Shown one piece after another: positions 25,005 through 32,196 of a stretch of DNA of 64,000 nt. The DNA comes from Lentzea atacamensis (lineage in GTDB: Bacteria; Actinomycetota; Actinomycetes; Mycobacteriales; Pseudonocardiaceae). The notes beneath the pieces are model-generated. The model was given only the letters and a program-made list of their open reading frames with translations. It had not been told where the DNA came from and ran no database searches. The DNA lies in the NCBI RefSeq assembly GCF_003269295.1, contig NZ_QLTT01000002.1, forward strand, positions 992,001-1,056,000, written 5' to 3'. Both the position numbers and the translations under genes were made by a program. Every line of letters begins with the position of its first letter. Position 1 is the stretch's first letter.

Positions 25005-27551
25005 ATGGGAATCGAGCTTCCCGCCGAACTCACCGAGGTCGCCGCGAAGGCAGGTGTCTCGTGGCCCAAGGCCGACGAGGACGCCATGCGTTCCAGCGCC
25101 GCCGCGTGGCGCGAGGCGGGCGACAAGATCAAGGGTCTGGGCACCTCCTCCGACGGCGCCGCGACGCGTGCTCTGGACGGCCTGACCGGTGCGACCGGCG
25201 ACGCCGCGCGCGGCCGCTGGGCGAAGGTCGTGGCCCCGGACGGTGAGCTGCAGCGCGCCGCGCGTGGTTGCCACGCCGCCGCCGACCGCCTCGACCACGC
25301 CGCCAAGCAGGTGGGTGCCGCGAAGGTCGAGATCGTCCGCGAGCTCGTGACGCTGGCCAAGAACAACGACGCCGCCAAGGCTTCCGCCACCGCCGGCAAT
25401 CCCACCGCGTTGCTGGGCCTCGACACGCTGACCCGAGGCACCGCGGCCAACGTCGCGAACCTCCACAACACCCTGTCCTCCGCCGTCCGCCTGGACAGCG
25501 GCGTGGACATGAGCCACGCCTCCCCGCCGGTGAACACCGCGCCCGGCGCCCACGGCCCCGGCGGCCTGCTGTCCCCGGTCACGGACATCGTCGGTGGCGT
25601 GGTGGCCCCGGTCGCCGGAGCCGTCGCCCCGGTCGTCGAGCCGGTCGCCGCCGTGGTCGCCCCGGTCACCGAAGCGGTCGCTCCTGTCGTCGGCGCGGTC
25701 ACCGCTCCGGTGGCTCCCGTGGTCGGTGCCGTGACCGCTCCGGTCGCGCCCGTCGTCGGTGCCGCGACGGAGGCCGCAGCCCCGGTCCTGAACGCCGCCG
25801 CTCCCGTGACCGCTCCTGCCGCTGCCGTGGTGCAGCCGGGCCTCGACGCGGTGCCCGGCGCCCGCGACACCGTCGGCCAGGTGTTCGACGGCAGGGGCGA
25901 GGGTCCCCACGGCGAAGGCCCCGGCAACGGCGAGGGACCCGGCCGTGGCGAGGGCAAGCCCCAGGTGCTTCCGGGCCTCGTGGCCGAGACGGGCCAGGCG
26001 GCCGCTCACGTGGTGCCGCCCGTGGCCGCGGTGGCAGAGGTGATCCCGAGCGTCCAGGGCACCCTCGGCCCGATCGCCGAGGGCACGACCCAGGCCTCGG
26101 CCGCGGTCCTCGACCAGCCGCTGATCCGCGGCGGCGAAATGCCGGGCCAGGCAGGCCCCGCACCGCAGGCCGCACCCGCTGCCCCGGCCGCTCCCACCGG
26201 GCCGACGCTCGGCGGCGCGCCCGGCGGTGGACCGGTCGGCGGCCCGATCGGTGCCGCTGCCGGTGCCGTGGGTGGTGCTGTCGGCGGTGTCCCGTCGGCG
26301 GCTCCCGCGGCGGGTGCCCAGGTCGGTGCGGTCGCCGGCCAGCAGGGTGGCGCGCAGGCGTCCGGCCAGCAGGGCCAGGCGCAGCAGGCTCAGCAGGGCG
26401 CCAAGGCAGCGGACGCGAAGGCGGCCGAGGCCAAGCCCGGCGACGCCAAGGCGGGCCCGCAGGCGGTGGCGCCCAAGACGGGCGTGCCGGGTGCGGCCCA
26501 GGCACTCGTCGGTCAGGCCGGTCAAGCGCTCGGCAACCAGCCCTCCGGCCAGAGCCAGTTCGGCAACCAGCCGGGGCAGCCCCAGGGCGGCAACCAGGTG
26601 CCCGGTCAAGGTCAGCAGGGTGGGCAGGGGCAGGCAGGCGGCAAGGACGCTCTCGCCAAGGACCCGGCCAAGGACGCTCTGAAGGACGCGCTGCTCAAGG
26701 ATCCCGCCTTCGGCGATGCCGGCGAGGCCTCGACCCCTGGCACCCAGAAGGTCGGCGAGACGATCACCGCGCCGTCGGCCCCGCTGGCCGGCGTCGACCT
26801 CGGCGCCCACCAGAGCGGAGCCCTCACCGACCGCCTCGACCGCCTGGACAACCGCGAGCAGAACCAGGCTCTGTCCGGCGTTCCCGGCATCGCCCACGAC
26901 ATCGCCCGCTACGGCTACACCGCGGCCGCCGCGGGCAGCTGGTTCATGGCCGTGTTCCTCAGCGCCGGCCAAGCGCCGCGCCTCGCCCCGAAGCCGGCCA
27001 GGCAGCTCCCCGCACCAGCCCAGCAGGACGAGCAGGTGATCCCGAGGTTCACCCCGCAGGATCACCCGCAGGCGGACCTGGTCGACGCCTCCTCCGCGCA
27101 GCCGGCGAACCAGTCCGAGGGCCTCGGCAAGGACCACCCGGTCGTGCAGGAGCTTTTGAAGGACCACGACCCGCTCGCGGGCATGCACGAACGTGACTGG
27201 GAGAGCCTCTTCCAGCACGAGGACGGCACCCCGCGCTGGCCGGTCGAACGTGAAGGCGGTTACGAGGACAGCCGGCCGGAGATCCTCGAGGCGGGCGCGG
27301 AGCTCGACCGGTTCGGCACGCCGGAGGGCCGCGTCCTGTCCACCGCGGGCACGCCCTTCAAGGAACGTTCGCTGCCCCCGCAGGCGGCGGAGGCCGGCTA
27401 CCGCAGGTACCGCGTCGAGCGGGACCTGCCCGTCCACCGCACGATCAGCGCGCCGTGGTTCGGCCAGCCCGGCGGCGGAAGTCGTTACCGCACCACCTAC
27501 CCGGTCGCTGACCTCGTCGCGCTCGGCTACCTCACGGAGATCACCGCATGA
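25005..27551 (+). CDS. ESX polymorphic toxin with C-terminal TNT (NAD+ glycohydrolase) domain
   Basis: 848 residues. 1-~165: Ala-rich helical domain resembling WXG/LXG-type ESX targeting regions. ~190-275: Val/Pro/Ala stretch with three 11-residue repeats APVVGAVTAPV (residues 226-258). ~275-620: Gly/Gln/Pro-rich linker. ~620-660: conserved segment with hydrophobic AGSWFMAVFLSAG. ~730-848: TNT domain with DRFGTPEGRVLS, GTPFKERSLPP, and APWFGQPGGGSRY. Gln821 corresponds to the catalytic Gln of mycobacterial CpnT (from memory). TNT domains hydrolyse NAD+. Preceded by YbaB-like and WXG100 genes and followed by an ATGA-coupled small gene, probably immunity: the same plan as esxF-esxE-cpnT-ift. 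Confidence 0.87.
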   Translation: MGIELPAELTEVAAKAGVSWPKADEDAMRSSAAAWREAGDKIKGLGTSSDGAATRALDGLTGATGDAARGRWAKVVAPDGELQRAARGCHAAADRLDHAAKQVGAAKVEIVRELVTLAKNNDAAKASATAGNPTALLGLDTLTRGTAANVANLHNTLSSAVRLDSGVDMSHASPPVNTAPGAHGPGGLLSPVTDIVGGVVAPVAGAVAPVVEPVAAVVAPVTEAVAPVVGAVTAPVAPVVGAVTAPVAPVVGAATEAAAPVLNAAAPVTAPAAAVVQPGLDAVPGARDTVGQVFDGRGEGPHGEGPGNGEGPGRGEGKPQVLPGLVAETGQAAAHVVPPVAAVAEVIPSVQGTLGPIAEGTTQASAAVLDQPLIRGGEMPGQAGPAPQAAPAAPAAPTGPTLGGAPGGGPVGGPIGAAAGAVGGAVGGVPSAAPAAGAQVGAVAGQQGGAQASGQQGQAQQAQQGAKAADAKAAEAKPGDAKAGPQAVAPKTGVPGAAQALVGQAGQALGNQPSGQSQFGNQPGQPQGGNQVPGQGQQGGQGQAGGKDALAKDPAKDALKDALLKDPAFGDAGEASTPGTQKVGETITAPSAPLAGVDLGAHQSGALTDRLDRLDNREQNQALSGVPGIAHDIARYGYTAAAAGSWFMAVFLSAGQAPRLAPKPARQLPAPAQQDEQVIPRFTPQDHPQADLVDASSAQPANQSEGLGKDHPVVQELLKDHDPLAGMHERDWESLFQHEDGTPRWPVEREGGYEDSRPEILEAGAELDRFGTPEGRVLSTAGTPFKERSLPPQAAEAGYRRYRVERDLPVHRTISAPWFGQPGGGSRYRTTYPVADLVALGYLTEITA

Positions 27552-27802
27552 ACGTCGAGACGCTGCCCGAGTGGCTGACGAAGATCGGCGTGCCCGGCGA
27601 CGTCGTCAGCCTCGGTGAGGAGGCGGACCAGCGCTGGTGCCTCCTCACCGACGAGAGCGGGCACGAGGTGTTCTGGCAGGAGCAGGGCAACCGCTACGAC
27701 TGGGCCCGGTTCGACGACGAGAGCGTGGCGTGCCACTACCTCTTCGGCCGGCTGGCCTGGGCCCAGGTCGCGCGCGGAACGCTCAGCGTGCCAACAGCTT
27801 GA
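27548..27802 (+). CDS. Probable immunity protein for the TNT toxin
   Basis: 84 residues, acidic, no signal peptide. MNVETLPEWLTKIGVPGDVVSLGEEADQR begins it, followed by alternating strands HEVFWQEQGNRYDWARFDD and a final helix CHYLFGRLAWAQV. It overlaps the toxin stop by ATGA, so both are made together, the standard signature of toxin-immunity pairs. It is much shorter than the mycobacterial antidote IFT as I recall it (about 170-180 residues), and I recognise no family, so it may be a different antidote type. Its last 20 bases overlap the end of the convergent phosphatase gene. Confidence 0.65.
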   Translation: MNVETLPEWLTKIGVPGDVVSLGEEADQRWCLLTDESGHEVFWQEQGNRYDWARFDDESVACHYLFGRLAWAQVARGTLSVPTA

Positions 27803-28562
27803 GCGCTGCCTCGTGCAGGTGGCCGTTCGACGTCAGCACGTTGCCGCCGTCGTAACGCTCCTCGCCCTCAAGTGAGGTGAAACGGCCACCCGCCTCGGTC
27901 ACCAGCACCTGGAACGGCGCGATGTCCCACGGGTTCGCCACGGCCTCGGGTGCGAGGTCGATGGCACCCTCGGCGACCAGGCAGTGCTGGTAGAAGTCGC
28001 CGAACGCGCGGCTCTCCCAGGTCGCGTCGACGAGCCGCAGGTACGCCTCGCGGGAGTGGTACTCGACCCACGACTTGATGTCCGTGGTCGACACGTACGC
28101 GTCCTCGAGAGAACGCACCCCGGACACGGAGATCTGGCGCGAACCGGACGCGTCCGAGGCGAACGCGCCACCACCGGCAGCCGCCCACCAGCGGCGGCCG
28201 AGCGCGGGTGCCGACACGACACCCACGACCGGCACGCCCTCGACGACCAGGGCGATCAGCGATGCCCAGATCGGCACGCCGCGCAGGAAGTTCTTGGTGC
28301 CGTCGATCGGGTCGAGCACCCAGACGCGCGAGGCGTCGAGCGTGCCGCCGCGCTCCTCGCCCATCACGACGTCGTCGGGGCGCTCCTCGGCCAGCACGGC
28401 GCGCACGGTGTCCTCGACCGCGACGTCGGCGTCCGTGACGGGGGTGCGGTCCGGCTTGCGCTCCACCGCGAGGTCGTGGGCGCGGAACCGGTCAGAGGTG
28501 ATCGCGTCGGCGGCGTCGGCGAGCCGGAGGGCGAGTTCGAGATCAGCATCGTGGCGTGACAC
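27783..28562 (-). CDS. hisN: Inositol-monophosphatase family enzyme, probably histidinol-phosphatase
   Basis: 259 residues, Mg2+-dependent phosphatase of the IMPase fold. Metal-binding motifs: MGEERGG (Glu), WVLDPIDGTKNFLRG (Asp-Pro-Ile-Asp-Gly-Thr), and VANPWDIAPFQVLVTEAGG (Trp-Asp-x-Ala-Pro) with the VTDADVAVE start. The WDIAPFQ form and PVTDADVAVED match actinobacterial HisN-type histidinol-phosphatases of histidine synthesis, although inositol or other sugar phosphates cannot be ruled out. No other his gene is in the window. The GTG start at 28562 faces the response regulator gene 32 bases away. Confidence 0.87.
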   Translation of the reverse strand: MSRHDADLELALRLADAADAITSDRFRAHDLAVERKPDRTPVTDADVAVEDTVRAVLAEERPDDVVMGEERGGTLDASRVWVLDPIDGTKNFLRGVPIWASLIALVVEGVPVVGVVSAPALGRRWWAAAGGGAFASDASGSRQISVSGVRSLEDAYVSTTDIKSWVEYHSREAYLRLVDATWESRAFGDFYQHCLVAEGAIDLAPEAVANPWDIAPFQVLVTEAGGRFTSLEGEERYDGGNVLTSNGHLHEAALKLLAR

Positions 28563-28594
28563 GCGGCGATCGTTCCACGAATACGCTGGGCACC

Positions 28595-29269
28595 GTGAGC
28601 GTGGTGTTGCTGGCCGAGGACGATCCGGCCATCGCGGAACCGCTCTCCCGCGCGTTGACGCGGGAGGGCTATTCGGTGCAGGTCGTGAGTGACGGACCGA
28701 GTGCTTTCGAAGCGGCGATCGCCGGGGGCATCGACCTCCTGGTGCTCGATCTCGGCCTGCCGGGCATGGACGGCCTGGAGGTGTGCCGCAGACTCAGGCA
28801 GAACGGCAGAGGCATCCCCGTGCTGATGCTCACGGCACGCGCCGACGAGGTCGACTTCGTGGTCGGGCTCGACGCGGGTGCCGACGACTACGTCGCGAAG
28901 CCGTTCCGGCTCGCCGAGCTGATGGCCCGCATCCGGGCACTGCTCCGCCGCCGCGCACCGGGCACGCTCGAGGTCAACGGCGTGCGCGTCGACCTCGCCG
29001 CCCGCCGCGTCACGGTCGACGGCGGCGAGATCCAGCTCGCGAACAAGGAGTTCGAACTCCTCAAGGTCCTCATCCAGCGCGCGGGCCAGGTCGTGAGCCG
29101 CGACGAGATCCTCTCCGAGGTCTGGAACGACCCGGACCTCAAGGGCAGCAAGACGCTCGACATGCACATGTCGTGGCTGCGCCGGAAACTCGGCGACGGC
29201 ACCCCGAACTCGGCCGAGAAACGCATCGCGACCGTCCGCGGCCGCGGCTTCCGCTTCAACGCCGACTGA
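28595..29269 (+). CDS. OmpR-family response regulator
   Basis: 224 residues. Receiver domain 1-~115 with acidic pocket Glu8-Asp9-Asp10, phosphoacceptor Asp52 (LLVLDLGLPGMDG), and LTARADEVDFVVGLDAGADDYVAKPF with the conserved Lys. The winged-helix DNA-binding domain occupies ~125-224 (ANKEFELLKVLIQRAGQVVSR ... GRGFRFN). Start GTG 28595, ten residues before the acidic pocket, is the family norm; the longer reading from 28556 is unlikely. Its TGA overlaps the ATG of the kinase gene, so the pair forms one operon. Signal and targets are unknown. Confidence 0.93.
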   Translation: MSVVLLAEDDPAIAEPLSRALTREGYSVQVVSDGPSAFEAAIAGGIDLLVLDLGLPGMDGLEVCRRLRQNGRGIPVLMLTARADEVDFVVGLDAGADDYVAKPFRLAELMARIRALLRRRAPGTLEVNGVRVDLAARRVTVDGGEIQLANKEFELLKVLIQRAGQVVSRDEILSEVWNDPDLKGSKTLDMHMSWLRRKLGDGTPNSAEKRIATVRGRGFRFNAD

Positions 29270-30543
29270 TGCGCCGCCGCATCCTGCGGGCGATCCTGCT
29301 CGCCGTCGCCGTCACCGGGTTCGTGCTCGGCCTCCCGCTGGGCTACTCCGCGTTGCAGCTGGTCGAGGACAACGCCCGCGGCGACCTGACCGAGGACGCG
29401 CAGAAGATCGCGACCCTCCTCGACGACCAGCTCGCCAACCGCCAGAACATCGACATCGAGGCCGTCAAGATCGTCATGCCCACCGATGGCCGCCTGACCG
29501 TGACGCTGGGCGGCAACACCAGCGTCACCGGCCCTTCGCCCGGCAACGACCCGCTGATCGTCGAACTGGGAATCGCCCAGCAGGGCACCGTGCGCCTGGA
29601 GATCCCGTCCGGCCCGATGCGCACCACCCAGGCCCAGGTCGCGGGCGTGGTCCTGCTCCTGCTCGCCCTGTCGGTCGGCACCGGCACCGTCGTGGCCCTC
29701 GTGACGGCGCAAACACTTGCCCGGCCTCTCGGCTACGTCGCCGCCCGCGCGTCCCGCCTCGGCGCCGGCGACTTCCGTGCCGACGAGAAGCGCTACGACA
29801 TCGAGGAGCTGGACGCCGTCTCCGAGGCGCTCGACACCTCGGCCACGGCGCTGGCCCGGCTCGTCCAACGCGAACGCGAACTGGTCGGCGACGTCTCCCA
29901 CCAGCTCCGCAGCCGCCTGACGGCCCTCCAGCTCCGCCTCGAAGCCCTGGCGGAACACCCGGAGCCGGACACCGCAACCGAGGCCCGAGCGGCTCTCGAA
30001 CAGGCCGAACGCCTCGCCGCGGTCCTGGACGAACTCCTCGCCGCCGCCCGCGCGGCCAGGGCCGTGGGCGCGGAGCCGCTGGAACTGCGACCGGCCCTGA
30101 ACGCCATCGCCGAGGAGTGGAGGGAACAGATCAAAAGCGCTGGTCGTGCGCTCAGGGTCCGGGTACCGGACGGACTCCTCGCCCGCGCCACCCCAGCTCG
30201 TCTGAGAGAAGCCATCGGTGTGCTCCTCGACAACGCGCTGATGCACGGCGAGGGCTCAGTCGTCGTCTCCGCACGCAGCGAAGAGGGCACGGTGGTGGTG
30301 GAGGTCAGCGACGGCGGGGACGGCGTGCCAGAGGAGCTCGCGGCGCACATCTTCGAGCGCGGGGTGTCCGGTGGCGGCTCGACCGGTGTGGGGCTGGCGT
30401 TGGCCAGGGCGTTGGTCGACGCGGACGGCGGCCGGTTGGAGCTGTCGACGGCAAGGCCTGCGACGTTCGCGGTGTTCCTGCCGGTGCCCAAGGCTCAGGA
30501 CGTGGTCGGCATCCCCTGGAAGGCGCCCAGCACGCCGCGCTGA
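29269..30543 (+). CDS. Sensor histidine kinase
   Basis: 424 residues. Membrane helix at ~6-28, an extracellular region of ~100 residues, second helix VAGVVLLLLALSVGTGTVVALV, then a HAMP linker, dimerisation/phosphoacceptor helix with His211 in LVGDVSHQLRSRLTALQLRLE, and an ATPase domain with N box EAIGVLLDNALMHGEG, G1 VSDGGDGVP, G2 GGGSTGVGLALARAL. Phosphorylates the regulator encoded just upstream (overlapping TGATG). The input domain gives no ligand hint. It converges on the HIT gene with a 4-base gap. Confidence 0.93.
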   Translation: MRRRILRAILLAVAVTGFVLGLPLGYSALQLVEDNARGDLTEDAQKIATLLDDQLANRQNIDIEAVKIVMPTDGRLTVTLGGNTSVTGPSPGNDPLIVELGIAQQGTVRLEIPSGPMRTTQAQVAGVVLLLLALSVGTGTVVALVTAQTLARPLGYVAARASRLGAGDFRADEKRYDIEELDAVSEALDTSATALARLVQRERELVGDVSHQLRSRLTALQLRLEALAEHPEPDTATEARAALEQAERLAAVLDELLAAARAARAVGAEPLELRPALNAIAEEWREQIKSAGRALRVRVPDGLLARATPARLREAIGVLLDNALMHGEGSVVVSARSEEGTVVVEVSDGGDGVPEELAAHIFERGVSGGGSTGVGLALARALVDADGGRLELSTARPATFAVFLPVPKAQDVVGIPWKAPSTPR

Positions 30544-30547
30544 TCCC

Positions 30548-31015
30548 TCAGCCGCGGAGCCGGTCGATCTCGACCGTCAGCTCGGCTCGGAGTGCGTCGT
30601 GCTCCGCGCCGAGCGCGGTGGCCGGGTCGGACCAGCGTTCGACCGGGTACAGCCACACAGGACGGCCGACGAGATGCTCGGGTTCCCAGTCGTAGCGCGG
30701 CCAGACGTGCGCGTGCAGGTAGGAATCCGTGTTGCCGAGGATCTCCAGGTTGACGCGCCGGAAGCCGGGGTCGCGCCGGCCGCAGACAAGTTCGACGGCC
30801 TCCCCGAGCAGGTCCATGTCGGCGAGGAACCGGGCCCGCCGGTCGCGCGGCAGATCGGTCAGCCGCTGCACTTCCGGGTCGTCGACGAGCAGCACGCAGT
30901 ACCCCGGCAGGAACTGCACGTCGCCGATGTTCGCGAACCCCGCGCTCAGCCGGCGCAGCACCGTGGGGTTCTCCCCGCGCAACGCCGATCCGATCCGATC
31001 ACGCTGCCACGTCAC
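30548..31015 (-). CDS. HIT-like (histidine triad superfamily) protein
   Basis: 155 residues. The histidine-triad-like motif is SYLHAHVWPRYDWEP: two histidines and then Trp-Pro, not the full His-x-His-x-His of classic Hint/FHIT hydrolases, in the context LEILGNTDSYLHAH. DVQFLPGYCVLLVD near the N terminus matches Ap4A-hydrolase-like HIT proteins (FLPGYCVLL). Probable nucleotide-phosphate hydrolase or binder. The start GTG 31015 overlaps the stop of the upstream gtrA gene (GTGA), which excludes the longer readings. Confidence 0.83.
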   Translation of the reverse strand: MTWQRDRIGSALRGENPTVLRRLSAGFANIGDVQFLPGYCVLLVDDPEVQRLTDLPRDRRARFLADMDLLGEAVELVCGRRDPGFRRVNLEILGNTDSYLHAHVWPRYDWEPEHLVGRPVWLYPVERWSDPATALGAEHDALRAELTVEIDRLRG

Positions 31016-31545
31016 GAGTGGCCCAGCGCCTCTTCCTCGTTCAACGGTCGCGGTCCGCGCGCGTTCTCCTCGGGGAACACCCACTTCTTGTAGCCGTACC
31101 AGCGGAAGAGCATCGCGACGAGTGTGCCGATGATCTGCGCGCTCAGGAAGTCCGAGATCTCCTCGGTGAGGCGCGACACGTGCGGCTCCTGCAGGTGGAA
31201 CAGGTAGCGCGCGATGTACAGCGGTGCCGAGTTCAGCACGATGCCGATGCCGTTGACCAGGAAGAACAGCGCTGCCTCGTGGTGACGCTCACGCCCGCCG
31301 CGCGTGCGGAACGACCACTCCCGGTTGAGGATGTACGACACGATCGTCGCGACCAGGGTCGCGATGATCTTCGCCGTCACCGGGTTGTTCGGCAGGATGA
31401 TGGTCTTGATCCCGAAGAACAGGACCGTGTCGATCACGAAGCACGTGCCCCCGACCAGGGCGAACTTGACCAGTTCACGATGCTTCAGCGCGATCGACCG
31501 GATCGGCTCCGGAAATCGGGAGACCACTGTTTCGGCTAGAGACAC
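31012..31545 (-). CDS. GtrA-family membrane protein, copy 1
   Basis: 177 residues, four membrane helices. GtrA pattern: LVKFALVGGTCFVIDTVLFF, then TIVSYILNREWSFRTRGGRERHHEAALFFLVN, and a final helix ending FRWYGYKKWVFPEE. GtrA proteins are thought to help flip or transfer polyprenyl-linked sugars for cell-wall glycans; in mycobacteria a GtrA gene lies between purK and birA (from memory). GTG 31545 is inside the end of the paralogue upstream (71-base overlap) and the gene is coupled to the HIT gene. About half of the residues match the second copy by eye. Confidence 0.85.
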   Translation of the reverse strand: MSLAETVVSRFPEPIRSIALKHRELVKFALVGGTCFVIDTVLFFGIKTIILPNNPVTAKIIATLVATIVSYILNREWSFRTRGGRERHHEAALFFLVNGIGIVLNSAPLYIARYLFHLQEPHVSRLTEEISDFLSAQIIGTLVAMLFRWYGYKKWVFPEENARGPRPLNEEEALGHS

Positions 31546-32077
31546 GGGACGAGTCTACGGAGATCGGGTGAACACGCCGGTCCGGACGAGCGCCGGCGTC
31601 CGGGAACACCCAGCGTCGCATCGCCCAGAACTTGAAGCCCGTGGCGAGCAGCATGCCGATGATCGAGCCGGAGACGAAGTCCGCGATCTCCTCGGTCATC
31701 ACCGTGACGAACGGGGCCTGCAGGCCGAACAGGTGCCGCGACAACCACAGAGGGATGACGTTGATCGCCACGCCCGTGCCGCTGACCAGGAAGAACAGGG
31801 CAGCCTCGTGGTGTCGCTCGCGGCCGCCACGGGTGTGGAACGACCACTCGCGGGACAGCACGTACGACGCGATGATCGCCACCAGCACGCCGATGACCTT
31901 GGCCGTGACCACCTTGTCGGTCAGCACGGTCAGCTTCAGCGCGTACCAGACACCGTTGTCGATGAGGAACGTTGTGCCGCCGACCACTGCGAACCGGAGC
32001 ATCTCGCGGTGCTTGTGCAGCAGGAACTGGAGTGGTTCTGGCAACCGGCTCATGGCGCGGCGAACGACTGGCAGCAC
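31475..32077 (-). CDS. GtrA-family membrane protein, copy 2
   Basis: 200 residues, four membrane helices with the same landmarks as copy 1: FAVVGGTTFLIDNGVWY, SYVLSREWSFHTRGGRERHHEAALFFLVS, KFWAMRRWVFPDAG. A ~35-residue hydrophilic extension (RRVHPISVDSSRVSSRNSG...) follows the last conserved Pro and is encoded where the next gtrA gene begins, so the overlap looks like read-through of a lost stop. Start GTG 32077, or ATG 32053 eight residues later. Likely role: membrane handling of lipid-linked sugars for the envelope. Confidence 0.82.
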   Translation of the reverse strand: MLPVVRRAMSRLPEPLQFLLHKHREMLRFAVVGGTTFLIDNGVWYALKLTVLTDKVVTAKVIGVLVAIIASYVLSREWSFHTRGGRERHHEAALFFLVSGTGVAINVIPLWLSRHLFGLQAPFVTVMTEEIADFVSGSIIGMLLATGFKFWAMRRWVFPDAGARPDRRVHPISVDSSRVSSRNSGLPISGADPVDRAEAS

Positions 32078-32095
32078 CGCGTCAGCTTACGGATC

Positions 32096-32128
32096 AAGGT
32101 AACGGTGCCTGCCTCCGGGTGTTACCTT
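32096..32128. promoter_or_regulatory. Inverted repeat upstream of gtrA copy 2
   Basis: AAGGTAAC at 32096-32103 is mirrored perfectly by GTTACCTT at 32121-32128 with a 17-base spacer, 19 bases ahead of the GTG at 32077. The layout fits an operator in the gtrA promoter region. A weaker repeat GATCAA-CTT-TTGATC at 32184-32198 sits at the stop of the sigma-factor gene and may help end that transcript. Confidence 0.35.
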
Positions 32129-32196
32129 CGGCAACTGAGAGGCAGCTGACCTGCACGTTCAGTGACGGTGTCAATCTTGGGGAGATCAACTTTTGA

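Noticed and set aside
25680..25778. Direct repeats considered as a CRISPR or minisatellite
   Set aside because: They are in-frame protein repeats inside one gene without unique spacers, so not CRISPR.
24183..27437. 1084-codon open frame on the minus strand opposite the toxin gene
   Set aside because: It is an antisense shadow of high-GC codon bias: Gly/Arg/Asp-rich low-complexity translation, no domain, and it would cover four well-supported plus-strand genes.
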